Assembly: GCA_963854835.1 (NCBI GenBank)
Contig: OY978526.1
Span: forward strand, 41,393,140-41,457,139
Source: Megamerina dolium
Taxonomy: Eukaryota; Arthropoda; Insecta; Diptera; Megamerinidae
DNA length: 64,000 nucleotides
Direction of reading: 5' to 3'
In this document: positions 35,656 to 47,851 of the stretch, one piece after another
Numbering within the stretch: the stretch's first letter is position 1
How the letters are laid out: each line of letters begins with the position of its first letter
Position numbers and translations under genes: made by a program
The notes under the pieces: generated by a model
What the model was told of the DNA's origin: nothing
Seen by the model: the letters and a program-made list of their open reading frames with translations, nothing else
Database searches by the model: none

Positions 35656-35959
35656 AGAGTACCGAAGGGCTCTTTGACAGAGCTTCTCTTCCATTACTGT
35701 TGTGCGTACTAAATTTTGGACAGTATTAGAAGGAACCTACTTATTTTACCCGGTTCTGAACGGCAGAACTCTTGCGACATCACTTTTTCTGAACTTTCTC
35801 ACAGAGTTCTTTTGGAAGCTTTTCCATGCCATTGCTTGTCGACAGATGGATATCGTTCGAAAGAAAAATTGATATTAAGTTTTTTATGCTTCAGCCGGGG
35901 ATTGAACTCACAACCTACAGATCAAAAGGCCAACACACTAACCACTAAGCTACGGTACC
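35656..35959 (-). mobile_element. tRNA-derived SINE, copy 2
   Basis: Minus-strand copy of the same family as 22256-22619: tRNA-like head reading down from about 35959 (GGTACCGTAGCTTAGTGGTTA, B-box region GAGTTCAATCCCC), shared body (TTCGAACGATATCC, CTTCTAATACTGTCC) and the ...CTTCGGTAC end at the left. It lacks a convincing AT tail and has a ~25-bp internal deletion around the CTGCCGGAAGAATTGCC segment. The flanking ACATACATACAT at the right is a simple repeat, so no TSD can be called. Confidence 0.8.
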
Positions 35960-38900
35960 TACATACATACATATAAATTGAAAATTTCGAATGATCGACT
36001 AATTTTTAGGACTTGCAGTAATGTGGTACATCACTTTAGCCTTCTGCATGGCATTCTTTATGAAACTTACTATAGATTTGATATTTGTAGTTTGATTCTG
36101 AAAATATCTGAGCAATTTGAAAATGTGCGAAAATTTCAATGTTTATTCTTAGTTTAGGAAAATTAGACATTTTGTCCCCAAACTATACTGACACTATTCA
36201 CTTGTGCAAATTTTTGTTTATTGGAGTCAAGATCCTTTTAATGCTTTCAAGCGTGTACAGCCGTCTTTATCAACAACAAAATCCTCAAGTCAACAGAATA
36301 TGCCCTGAATTCGTCGTCGAAAGTTTCTTGGAATTTATACAACATTGATTTTTATCATTAGCATAACATATTTGCCGCCTTGTATTACCTCTCCTTCATA
36401 TTATACGATTTTATTCACAAATGAAAGTGTAACAAAAAGCAAATTCCATTCAGAAAAGAAAAATTATTAATATATCGGACTAATTTTCCTTTCGATGGCT
36501 GTGATTGTGTTCAAGCTGATTATGATGACGAGTTCTCTCTTTAACAAAACTGCGGTTATCTTATCAACACCATTTTACGTGATTAGTATGTTCAAATAAT
36601 GTTGTCATACTTTAACGTAAAGTGCTAAAGAAACCACTCTATATGTAGAAGCAACATTTTAACAACAAAAGTTATAATATCACGTTATTACGGATGACAG
36701 GGCTTTATTGTTTTTAACTTTTCAATTTCTTTTTAAAGGAATATATATCATATTATATTAATAAAAAATAAAATAATTTTTTTTTCCTTCATATACAATT
36801 ACATTTAACAAAGTGATAGCAAATTCGTATCATCCTTTTACAATTATTTTGCCAGCTTGAGATCATATATATATGATTACTTAACCGTTGATTCTTTGTT
36901 GGATTTCCAAATATGCCTTTCATACCTGTTACCCACAAGTATGTCAGTATATACTCGTATGTTCATGCTTGTAGTTTTACACGTACACGTACATCTGCAT
37001 ATATGGGCGTTTGGGTGTATTGTATGTATACATATATATATGTATATCAAATACAAATCGCAAGAAACTTGCATCAAGAATTTTTACACATTTCGCATAC
37101 ATATTTTTGGTGCTTTGTGTTACAAATGTACGAGAACATGCAGCAGTAACAACATTTTACAAAGTTACCTGCGGATATACAAGTGAAAGAAAGCGGAAAA
37201 AAAATTTGCGTTCACTGTTTAACAATGCAGGGAAAAGGATAAATTACATTTTTCTCTTTTTCTGGCTATCTATCTTACTCTAATTCATAAAAGCATTGTG
37301 ATGGAAATGGAAAAATATTGTATTTCAGCTTGCCAATGAACATTTGTATCTTTTGTAAGGTAACGACAGCTGTTATTACGGATGCGTATTTCTATAGGGA
37401 TTTCCTCTTTACATTTCATGTGAGTGTGTGCGTATGGTTATTTGAATTTTACTCCGAATACCTTTATTGAGGGTTTCTCAAATTTTAATTATTTTCATAA
37501 TTTCTTTATTCCTTGATAATTTAAATATTGAAATTACCCAAAGCAAAAAAAAAAAAAAGGAAAAATACATCACGATGAGTGATTCTTTAATGTGGATTAA
37601 AAGCGTATCCTATATAACACCAAACGGTAATATTTTTTAATTAAAATTTCAATTTTTAATTAGTTGCCTTCATTCGCTATTTGAATTGAATTAAATTTAT
37701 TTTTTTTTACAATATTTATTGTTTTCTAAAGACTCACTTGTGTGAAATTCTCAACAAATGTTGCTATACATAGATTAATTAAATGACATAGGAATGATGG
37801 TGAGGTAGTTTTGTGAGCTACAGACAGCGACCATGTAGACATGTGCACTTGAAATCATCTATATATTCAATACATATGTATACAATTGTAGCAGCAACTG
37901 CAGCAGTAGCATTACGTTGTATGTATGTGCGCGATAATTGAAAACGTGTCTATGTACATATATGTAAGTATAATACAGTGCACAGTATGTATTGTATATA
38001 GATATATATAGTATGCACATCCGATTAAATGAAAGCATATCGCTGTACTACATGTGTACTATATATGTGTTTAATGATTCTTCTCTTTACTCAATAACTG
38101 ATTGTGGCTGTTGCCTGCTAAAACTGCGGTTGCACATGCATGTGTTCATATAAATATCTTTCGTTGTATGGAAGCATATTGATTGGCACTGTTGTATATG
38201 CATTGTATGTATATGAATTTGATTTTGTGGCACATACTGAGCATTTATCTTTTATATGCTTGGGGTTTTGCAACAGCACGTTCTACTGCGATGCTTCATA
38301 TTGTCCGTGGCTATTCATGTATGTATATGCAATGAAATATTTGTTACCATTATCACCCTTACAGAATAATCCTTATCTAATTAAGCTAAATATTTTTTAT
38401 TTGAGAGCTATTTTCGGCATTTAAGTCATACATTTGTTGTGTTACCAACAAAACACCGCGAGAATATTGTTAGGAAATAAGTGTGTAGGTAGCGTGTCTT
38501 CATTTGGAACACAAAGTCGCGACGACATGTCCAATCAACAGCGTGATCTAATCACTTTAGAATGTTTTAGCTTAAAAAAAAACCAGACAATGCTATCAAT
38601 TCCAGTTTTTATTTTGAAATGATTCAATAGAACTTTTCCAGAATATTTTCTGCTTCTTTCTGCTTAAATTTTCTATCGAGGTGACAAAGATTTCTAAGCT
38701 TGCTAATAAATAATTGAGCTCATTCAGATCAGCCTCGATAAGAACTTTAGAAGTAAATACAACACGATACGCTATACGAGAAGGAAATCATATTGAATGC
38801 CGGTAGATATACGTTGGTATCTAGAAGAGGATATACAGCGGTATTGTTGCTGGTCTTGTTCTCCCCATACTCACTACTTTCCCATCTACGATGACACCCG

Positions 38901-40205
38901 GTAACTGTGAAATGTCGATGAATTTTAATTGCATCGGAAAATAAAATCTACTTAAATAGTATGCAAAAGGAGAAAATAAATTATTATGGATTCAAAAAAA
39001 AAAAAAAAACAGTTTAAAATTTTGGTGTGCTACACTCTTTGTGTTGAAAAATTTGATTCTTTTTTTCGAAGGAAGAAATTAATAGAAAGTTAACTTTCCT
39101 TACAAATGTATCCAAAATATATCAAAGAATTCAATTTGCTTTAATAATTTCTCATCAAATATTAATTTATTGATACTGGCAAGCTTGCTTGAGTCTAAAA
39201 CAAAGAAAAACCACCTAACTTTAATTGTACTATTATAAAAAACCTCTTTTAAATTTTAACAAATTGTTTGTGACAACACGAATTGTTTAAATAGTCTACA
39301 TGCCCTCTAGGGATTTGTGCAAATAAGTAGAAAATTAGTCATTATTTAGAAGGGCACATATCATATTTAATTATTAAAATGAACATTTTATCGTGCACAA
39401 TATTTTACATACGTACTTTGCATAGCGTTAGTCCAAAGAGTAAACTCTTTAGCTGCCTATGATGATTTCAACAGTACTTTTACATTATTATTTTTCTGCT
39501 ACTGCTACTTCTTCTCCTTCGTATAGTAGTACTAATGTTGTTGTTAATTTTGATTGCCTTCATACATATGAATGTACCTACCAGTATGTTCATACTTAAG
39601 CAAGTAGTTTGTTGAAATTAAGTACGAGCAAAAGTGTTGCAAGCATTTTTATAGTGTTTACATAACTACATATGAGTAATATTGTGTGTATAAGTGCGTT
39701 CCTGTATGAATGGACGAGTACATGCATACAAGTGAATATGCGCATATGTATACAGAAAAATAAATGTGCTCATAACTAAGTAAGAAGTGTTCGTATATGA
39801 GAATGTGTTGACTATCACTAGGGAAGGGTATTTCATTAGAAGTTTATTCTTATGTTTATGTTTTCCATTGGAGGATATCTTATTGAATGCCATATCTTCA
39901 TGATCAATATGTTGGTCTTTAGTACATATATCATCGATTAGATCAACTTTACAGGAGACGATATAAGTATTTCTATACATATATTCGATGAGTTCAAATC
40001 CGTTGGGATTTAGTGCACATGGCTATGCTAAATTCACAGCTCATACATACTATCGTCACATAAGATACTATTCTTACTGCCGCACCTTTTACCGCGAGCG
40101 CCACTTACTTATAAACGCCAATGTGAAATGAAATATTTGAATTACTTTTTATTTTTCTTCGGGAAAAAATAATTTGTTTTGTTTTTCTGGTCCTTAAAAT
40201 CAAAT
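35960..40205. other. AT-rich non-coding DNA
   Basis: About 4.2 kb with no recognisable element. It contains ATACATATAT-type microrepeats (36860-37060, 37860-38060), a poly(A) run at 38996-39009 and another at 37546-37558. The short frames at 36857-37186 and 38140-38424 are Tyr/Ile/Val-rich with no domain and are treated as chance. Confidence 0.55.
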
Positions 40206-40622
40206 GACATCACATATATGGAAAATTTTGTTCTCAATTGGAGACGGTTAAAACCTGTCGCACAGGGGTCAAATTTTAGATTTCTCTATAGAGACTCAAA
40301 AAATTAAATTAATTTTTTTTTACATCCAATACTGAAAATCGATCCTGCTATAGCCGAAGATATAACATAAGAATTTTGGTCTCGATTGGAGATGGTTAAG
40401 GGAAATTTAAGATCAAATTTCAGATTTCTCTATTGAGACTCAAAAAATTAAAATCAATTTTTGTCCATATAATACCCAAAATCGATCCTACTATAGTCGA
40501 AGATATCACATATAAATTTTGGTTGCGATTGAAGACGGTTAAGGTGTGCCGCACAGGGGTCAAAGTTCAGATTCTTCAACCGTCTCCAATCGGGACCAAA
40601 ATTTATATGTGATATCTTTGAC
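40206..40622. repeat. Tandem ~142-bp repeat with terminal inverted unit
   Basis: Three direct partial units begin at about 40206, 40359 and 40501, each with GATAT[C/A]ACATA..AATTTTGGT.. CGATTGGAGACGGTTAA followed by GGGGTCAAATTTCAGATTTCTCTAT and an AATCGATCCT(A/G)CTATAG segment. The last unit is met head-on by an inverted copy: 40501-40540 and 40578-40617 are ~90% identical reverse complements with a 37-bp loop. It is an unclassified repeat: possibly a satellite remnant or a non-autonomous DNA transposon. Confidence 0.75.
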
Positions 40623-40629
40623 CGTGGTA

Positions 40630-42540
40630 TTCCCGACTGAGATGGTAAGGTTTAAGAAAATTGATGCGAAAAATTTCTTACTGTATATACCATGGTAACG
40701 TAAATTCAATAGAAAACAAAACAAACAAAAATATCAAAATCGATCATTAAAAAGTGAAGTAAAGGTTTCCCTCTTACTTAAATTTAAGTATCAATTATTC
40801 ACTGTGATAGTAAATTTTTGCAAATCTTCACTAAGTGATGATTTAAGTAATCGTTAAATGATTCTGAGTGCGACAGTTAGAACGTTATCTTCTTCCAGAG
40901 ATCATAATTCGTATACCAGAGTTAAAGCCGTTATGGTGACTGGTGCAAATGCTAATGCCAATGTAAGATCTATAGACCGTTAAAAAACACCTTTTACGTA
41001 TATACGCTTGGTTTTCGGGGGTTCTGTTTTTTATGTCCTTTTTTTTGCTTGCTTTTTTCTTCCTGCGTTTTATATTATGCATATTATACTGTTTTCAATT
41101 AAAAAAGTGATTTTTTGTTGTTGGACAACTATGATTATAGTATGAATATTAATATGATCATAAGTATGTGTATTAAAATGTACGTACATATTTGAAGCAC
41201 TATTGCTTATAAAGTATGTATATTTTGTGCATAAAACCGTAGTTATGTATAGCAATCATTTCAGCTTCATTAGCGGCTGCTAATGTACACTTATGCACCT
41301 TGAGAGAAAGTTAAAAATAAAATGATGATAATTCAGCTGCAAGCTACATATGTCTGTCATAAATAATACATGAGTTTGTACAATACCGTGTGATCAAATA
41401 GTGTGTCAGACTACTTGACGTATACGTATTGTTAATTAGTTTGATTTTATTTGGTTGATTTTTTTTTAAGTAGAAAGGAATTTTTATGAAAAGTCTTTAA
41501 TTAGAAGTCGAATAGAATATGTGTATGTATGATTTCCATATGCAAACATTTTGATGAAATAACATAGAAATATTTATGAGACAAGAAGCAACAAAAATCA
41601 TACGAACGTATGTGGAATATATTTCTTTTATAAAACGCAATTATGGATAAGTGTGTATAGATATTATGTAAATGAAATGTTAATTTTTGAATGTCTCGAA
41701 TACTTCGATATATTACTTATGTATGAGGGAAGCAATTAAAAGTTGTTCATTGCTCACTGTCGTTAATCTTTTAGTGGTATACCATAAATATGCGTGTTAA
41801 ATATATAGTATAGCTACTTGTCAACGGACACATGTACATTCGTTTAAAATTTAACTTATTTTCTTAAATTGTTTATTTATGCAAATACATCTATATTGAA
41901 CTGTGAATTTTGTAGCATCAAGTTAATGTATGATGGCTTAAATGGCGAATAAAATATTTGTATGATACGAACAGGTATTGAATTATATATCTTTTGAAGA
42001 GCACAATAATTCATACACGAGTATGCAAATATTAGAAGAATTGAAATAATGAGCATAGCAAATTATTGATGGATGAACGTTTTATGTTGTGTGTTGTGTT
42101 TTATTTTTCTCCTTTTGGCTTGCATAAATAGGAGGCAATCAATTTTTTTTTTTTTCAATTTATTGCATTAAGCTATCATTTTTGTCAACAAGTAAAAGTG
42201 AAATTTTATCCAGGGGAAAAACAAAATTTTTTCCAACGTGTATTAAAGGTAAATTAAAAATTCGGTAAAATGTTCTATTTTCCATTGAAATGTTTGTAAG
42301 ATCCAAAAGCATTGCTGAATATATTCTTTATTAAATAACTCATAAAATTAATTGTAAAACGACTCTATATACCTCGCACTTGAAGGAGATATAAGATAGC
42401 AGAGTATTTATATTAGTGATCAACGTCGTCTAAATAGTCGATTTATAGTTCAATCAGTCATCTATCTATTACTTATTTGCCCTTCGAGATACATGAGCAA
42501 ATATTGAGATATTTTGACAAACTTTGGCATGCCTTATCTA
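40630..42540. other. AT-rich non-coding DNA
   Basis: About 1.9 kb, no element recognised; TATGTATAT-type microrepeats and T-runs (42143-42157). The minus-strand frames at 40885-41082 and 41070-41255 are not supported. Confidence 0.6.
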
Positions 42541-42542
42541 TA

Positions 42543-43695
42543 AGGTCAGTCCATAAGTTCGTGCCTTATTTTCTGAATAGTTTCACAGTAGTCGCTTTTT
42601 GCGCATGCGTTCCACAAGCGATTTCAATCGCGGATAGAAGTACGCGTTGTTAAAAAATAATCTTCCAACGAGTAAAAGAGGCATATTTTGTATTTTTTTA
42701 TATAAGTGGAAAAAATGCAACAACTGCTGCTGCAGAAATAAAGGCAACTCAGAAGAATACCGTGAGTGTAAGGAATGCGCAAAAGTGGTTTTCCAAATTC
42801 CGAAGTAGTGATTGTGACGTTGAGGATGCCCCAATGCTCTGGTCGTCCTGAGATCTTTAACTCCGACGCCTTGCTGGAACTCGTGGAAGCTGGTTTGACA
42901 GTCAATATGATGGTTGGAAGGTTAAATTCATCACATGGAACAGTTTACAGCCACCAGGTTCAATTAAGCAATGTTCCAAAGCTCGGAAAATGGGTTCCGC
43001 ATAAACTTTCCTTCAGCAGAGAGTGTTATCAGCTTGAAAATGAGAGTTTTTTGAACCGTATTGTTATTGGGGACAAAAATGGGTCCCTTACAATAATCCT
43101 ATTAGCAAACGCCAGTGGTTACATAAAGATAAAACATCAGAATCAACCCTCAGAGATGGCCTCCTGTTGGTGGGATATGGTCGGTATCGTTTATTTTAAT
43201 ATGCTGGAACCAAACCAAACGATCACAGCTGATTATTGATGCCATCAACTATCCAAACTAAATGAAGCACTTGAAAAAAATCGACCGTCTTTAGACAATA
43301 GACGCAAAGTTTTGTTTCACCACAACAACGCAAGGCCACATAGCGCAAGACAGACTTTTGGCAAGCTTAACGGCCTCGAATGGGAGCTAATGCCATATCC
43401 ACCATACTCTCCGGATATTGCACCATGAGATTATCACCGTTTCCGCGGACTTCAGTCCCATTTAAGTAATAAGAACTACACCCCAAAAGAAGCCATAAAA
43501 AGGGATATCGACGCATATTTTAGCTCCAAGGACAAACAATTTTTTGAGCAGGGGTTTAAAAATTTTACTAAACGTTGGAAAGATATTTGAAATAATGCAG
43601 GAAGATATATTATTGATTAATAAATATTGATAACTTATTTTTTATGTATTTTAAAACCGCCTAAGAAAAACGCACGAACTTATGGACTGACCTGA
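42543..43695 (+). mobile_element. Mariner-like element 3, defective
   Basis: Terminal inverted repeats AGGTCAGTCCATAAGTTCGTGC (42543-42564) and its exact complement at 43672-43693, with TA outside on the left (42541-42542) and, two bases further out, on the right (43696-43697). About 1.15 kb long. Its end sequence and transposase differ from elements 1 and 2, so it is a third independent mariner lineage. Confidence 0.9.
42710..43605 (+). pseudogene. Mariner transposase relic, element 3
   Basis: Pieces in several frames: NAQKWFSKFRSSDCDVEDAP (helix-turn-helix region), then after a frameshift SGRPEIFNSDALLELVEAGL, GRLNSSHGTVY, VPKLGKWVPHKLS; first catalytic motif decayed to IVIGDKNGS; WWDMVGIVYFNMLEPNQTI; second motif HHNNARPHSAR, where the catalytic Asp of HHDN has become Asn; third motif PYSPDIAP then TGA then DYHRF, putting a stop just before the final catalytic Asp; and a C-terminal SSKDKQFFEQGFKNFTKRW. 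Several frameshifts, two stops and loss of a catalytic residue make it dead. Confidence 0.85.
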
Positions 43696-43697
43696 TA

Positions 43698-44144
43698 TTA
43701 TGCAAGGGGACTGATGCTATTAAAAATTGACATCATCTGTCAAGTGCTGTAGCTCCCGTACTAAGTCGCGGAATTTGTTTCAACCATCATAAGTTAATAT
43801 TACAAGGGGAAAAAATTTTGCAAGAAATTAATGAACAACTCTCACTATTTCATATAAATCCCACAGAGTTTCGCACAAAAATTTTGGTAGACAGTCATAG
43901 CTTATATGAGTTTTCAACTTAGGACAATTATATTTTTCAGGAGGAATAATATTGAAAGGCAAAATTATATTTTAAAGAAATTAGTGCGCCAGTGCCACTA
44001 TTCATATATATTTTCGTGGATTTTGGTAAACTCTAAACTGACATAACTTATGTACTCTTTTGCTTAAGACATTTATATTTGACAGCAGGATTCATATTGT
44101 AGGTAAATAATTTCGAAGGAATGTCATTCATACTATTTAATATA
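43698..44144. other. AT-rich spacer
   Basis: About 450 bp between mariner 3 and the RTE tail. No gene or repeat recognised. Confidence 0.6.
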
Positions 44145-44187
44145 GCTTGCTTGCTTGCTTATGTGGCCATAACAACCGAATATCGAT

Positions 44188-46201
44188 TTAGGCCGAAAAT
44201 AACATGCTTCGCCAGCCATCTCTGATCTTCGCTAGCTGGCGCTAATTAGAAATTCCAAGCGCCGTCAGGTTCTCCAGTACTTGGTCTTTCCACCGGAGGT
44301 TTGGTCTTCCTCTTCTGCGTCGTCCTCCAGCGGGTTCCGAATATAACACCTTCTTAGCTGGAGCGTGTTCTTCCATTCGCTCGACATGACCTAGCCAGCG
44401 CAGCCGCTGGATTTTGATGCGCTTTACTATGTCAATATCGGCATACAGCTCGTACAGCTCATGGTTGTACCTTATTCGGTACTCATCACCAACGCAAATA
44501 GGTCCGAAGATCTTGGGTAGGACTTTTCTCTCGAAAACTCCAAGCATTCGCTCATCCGAGGTGGAAATTATCCAGGCTTCAGCGCCATATGTTAGGACAG
44601 GCATGATGAGGGACTTGTAGAGTGTAGTTTTCGTTCTTCGAGAGAGTGCTCAATTGCTTACTCAGCCCAAAGTAACACCTGTTAGCAAGAGTTATCCTAC
44701 GCATGATCTCCAAGCTGCCGTCATTACTGCTGTTAATGCTGGTTCCAAGATAGACAAAGTCCCTTACTACTTCAAAAGCGTAGTTGTCAACAGTGACGTG
44801 CTGTCCAAGATGCCGGGACTCTTTGTTTGTTGACACTAGATACTTCGTCTTGCCCTCGTTCACCGTGAGACCCATCCGACGCGACTCTCTTTCCAACTCT
44901 GAGAATGCTGCACTGACTGCTCGCGTGTTCATGCCGATTATGTCAATATCGTCGGCATACGCTAACAGCATGACACTTTTGTTGAAGATAGTGCCATTAT
45001 GTCGTAGATCAGCAGCTCGTATTATTTTCTCCATAATAAGATTGAAGAAGTCGTACGATAACGAATCACCTTGTCTGAAACCCCGTTCGGTATTAAACGG
45101 TGCGGAGAGGTCCTTCCCAATTTTCACTGCACAACGGGAGTTATGCAGTGTCATTCTACAAAGTCGAATGAGCTTTGCAGGAATACCGAACTCAGACATT
45201 GTTGCGCAGAGGTAATCCCTTACCGGACTGTCGAAAGCGGCTTTATAATCAACAAATAGGTGGTGTGTGTCGATCTGTTTTTCTTGGGTCTTCTCCAGGA
45301 TTTGGCGCAGTGTGAAAATCTGGTCGATGGTGGATTTACCAGGTCTGAAGCCACACTGATACGGTCCAATCAGGTTGCTGAGCATAGGCTTCAACCTTTC
45401 ACACAGTACGCTCGATAGTACCTTGTATGCGATGCTCAGGAGACTTATTCCACGGTAGTTGGCGCAAATTGTGGGGTCTCCTTTTTTATGTACAGGACAG
45501 AGAACACTGAGCCTCCAATCATCAGGCATGCTTTCATCCGACCATATTCTGCTTATGAGCTGGTGCATGCGGGTGAGCAGCTCATCGCCTCCGGTCTTAA
45601 ACAACTCGGCAGGCAGGCCATCAGCACCTGCAGCTTTGTTGTTCTTCAGCCTTAAAATGGCCGTTTCAACCTCGTCATAGTCGGGTGGTGGAACATCAAC
45701 ACCATCATCTGTAATTGGGGTTATCGGGCAGTCTCCTCCACTGGCGGAATTGTTCGTAGTATCGCCATTCAGTAACGTGGAGAAGTGTTCCCTCCATAGG
45801 CTCAGTACACTCTGGACATCCGTAACCAGACTCCCATTTCCATCACGACAAGAAGAGGCTCCGGGATTTAAACCTCCACTCAGGCGCTTGATCTTTCCGA
45901 AGAATTTTCGAGTCTCATTCTTGACGGTACACATCTCTATCTCCTGGCACTCGCGTCTATCTTGTTCTCTTTTCTTGCTCCTGAAAAGAAGGCTCTCCGC
46001 ACTCCTTTTCTCTCTGTACCACTCCTTAACAGCTCGCGTTGCGCCTGCTCGCAGGGTTTTTCTGCGGCGTCTTTCTCTGCGGTAGCGTCGCGACACTCCT
46101 GATCATACCACTCATTCCTCAGAGTCCGGTAGTAACCGATTACCTCCTTGGCAGCAGTAGTCATGGAGTGGGATATATGTGTCCACCGTGCGCATATATC
46201 A
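44188..46201 (-). pseudogene. RTE-like linker, reverse transcriptase and C-terminal domain, frameshifted
   Basis: Continues the endonuclease frame after a frameshift. The linker HISHSMTTAAKEVIGYYR is read in a second frame, then a 4-nt difference (near 46075) restores the original frame for the long 505-codon stretch 44579-46096: KNETRKFFGKIKRLSGG, NNKAAGADGLPAELFK, CANYRGISLLS, GFRPGKSTIDQIF, FVDYKAAFDSP, GFRQGDSLS, catalytic YADD (44948-44959) and FVYLGTSINSS. An 8-nt deletion near 44650 shifts frame again; 44242-44604 carries YGAEAWIIS, GHVERMEEHAPAKK and RRRRGRPNLRWKDQ. TGG-to-TAG at about 44245 then cuts off the last ~20 residues. All catalytic residues remain but three indels and a stop make it inactive. 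Confidence 0.88.
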
Positions 46202-47155
46202 TCAAGTGGGGGGAGTGTTATGCATAAGCAGATTCGATAGTCGAGTGGAAAATGCATCTGCTGTCTCTGGTGATCGCAGCTTACTGACGTCGAGTTTTCT
46301 CTGTGTGGGACTTCTCTTGTTATTTGCGACACATAAGCGTGTGCGCACCTTAGCTGCAACAAGGTAGTGATCCGAGTCGATGTTGGCACCACGGATCGAT
46401 TTCACGTCCATTACACTGGAAGAATGCCTTCCGTCAATCACCACATGATCAATTTGGTTTCTTGTACGTTTATCTGGAGACAGCCATGTCGCTTTGTGGA
46501 TGTCAAGATGCTGGAATCTGGTACCACCAATTACCATGTTTCGTGCTGCGGCGAAGTCGATCAGCCTCATTCTGTTATCGGAGATGTTCTGGTGGAGGCT
46601 GAATTTTCCGACAGTTGGATCAAAGGTACCTTCCTTGCCCACCCTGGCATTAAAGTCGCCAAGCACGATTTTGATATCGTGGCGGGGGCAGCGGTCATAA
46701 GGTTCTTCGAGGCGCTGAAAGAAGCTCTTCTTGGTCACATTGTCCTTCTCATCCGTCGGAGCGTGGGCACATCTACGGCTGATGTTGAAGAATTTTGCCT
46801 TGATGCGGATTGTGGCCAGCCGTTCGTTCACAGACGTGAACTGTGAGACAAGATGTCGTAGCCTCTTGCTGACCAAAAATCCACATCCTAATTCGTGCCT
46901 TTCAGCATGGCAACTGTAGTAGATATCATAGGACGCTCTTTTGGAGCAGCCCTGTCCTGTCCATCGCATTTCCTGGAGAGCGGTGATGACAGCTCTGTAT
47001 TTTTCGAGGAAATCAACCAGCTGGATAGAGGCACTCTCCATATAAAGGGACCGGACATTCCAGGTGCATATCCGTAAATCATTGTTCTTTTTTCGTTTGC
47101 GGGGGTTATAAACAAAAGCGGTAGTCCTTATCCGAGGCATATTTGTTTTTTTCAT
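46202..47155 (-). pseudogene. RTE-like AP endonuclease domain
   Basis: N-terminal domain of the LINE protein, 317 codons from ATG at 47155. It belongs to the exonuclease-endonuclease-phosphatase fold that nicks target DNA to prime reverse transcription. Motifs in order: WNVR (residues 32-35, Asn33), QEMRW (61-65, Glu62), GDFNARVG (166-173, Asp167, Asn169), NQIDHVVIDGRH (233-244), SDHYLV (261-266, Asp262, His263). All the conserved catalytic positions of APE-type LINE endonucleases are therefore intact. The frame ends early at TGA because a C-run has six C where the 56-kb copy has five, so it is disconnected from the RT. A basic stretch (PRKRKKNN) near the start could aid nucleic-acid binding or nuclear entry. 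Confidence 0.9.
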
Positions 47156-47516
47156 TGGGGGGGTTTTTTATGTGGCGGGTCCCAAACCCAACGCACAACC
47201 TCTAACCGAGGAGATTTTCGCCACTCACTTCAGCCGCCTCCCAGCGGGTGCCAGGAAAACGTTCACATAGCGCTCAGATCAAACTACATGACAGCCAGTG
47301 AGTTGACTTGCGATGAGTTCAACAAGGATTGCGCTAGCCCCACCCGGTTGAGGCAGTTAGACACGTTACCTTGCGAAAACACCACCAGACCACTTCCACA
47401 CAAAATCACTGCTACAATCCGTTAATTGCTGTCGCTAAATACCTTTTAAATATAAATGTGAGAATGTGAACTCAATGGCACAATAAAATTTGGGAACCCT
47501 TAAATTAAAAATGTAA

Positions 47517-47814
47517 GTGCCGTAGCTCAGTGGTTAGTGCGTTGTCCTTCTGATCTATAGGTCGTGGGTTCAATCCCCGGCTGAAGCATAACAAAATTTA
47601 ATATCGAAAAGATTTTTCTTTCGAACGGCACCCACCTGCCGGCAAGAATTGGCAATTTTTGCGGCAGTAAAAGAGCTCTGTGACAAAACTAATTTAATGT
47701 GACGTCACAAGGGTTCTGCCTTTCGGCAGTATAAGTGTATCCCTTCTAATGATGTCAAATTTAACACGCATAGCAGTATTGGAAGAGAAGCTCGGTGGTA
47801 TTACAATGGGCTTT
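47517..47814 (+). mobile_element. tRNA-derived SINE, copy 3
   Basis: Plus-strand copy with the cleanest tRNA-like head: A-box TAGCTCAGTGG (47523-47533) and B-box GGTTCAATCCC (47577-47587), spaced as in a tRNA gene. The body has ATATCGAAAAGATTTTTC, TTCGAACGG, CTGCCGG and CCCTTCTAATG as in the other copies and ends at about GGGCTT. The 3' end is diverged (GTGGTATTACAATG in place of the usual GCCAAAGAG). It starts about 100 bp upstream of the RTE's 5' end, in the opposite orientation. Confidence 0.82.
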
Positions 47815-47851
47815 TCTAGCCTAAGTGTGTCCTATCAGAGAGAGGGCAGCC

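Larger units (their letters stand above)
44145..47420 (-). mobile_element. RTE-like LINE, near full-length copy
   Basis: The most complete copy of the family, read right to left: a ~260-bp 5' region (47156 to about 47420) containing a GGTTAGAGGTTGTGCG stretch and a run of eight or more G/C, an AP endonuclease frame (46202-47155), a linker and RT (about 44188-46201), a short 3' UTR with GGTTGTTATGGCCACATAAG, and an (AAGC)n tail (44145-44160). The tail unit AAGC differs by one base from the TAAG unit at the 13.1-kb copy. The 5' border is approximate because I could not find a target duplication. Confidence 0.88.

Noticed and set aside
47517..47590. Genuine tRNA gene
   Set aside because: A and B boxes are present, but the sequence cannot fold a full acceptor stem and the same head precedes a shared SINE body at five sites.
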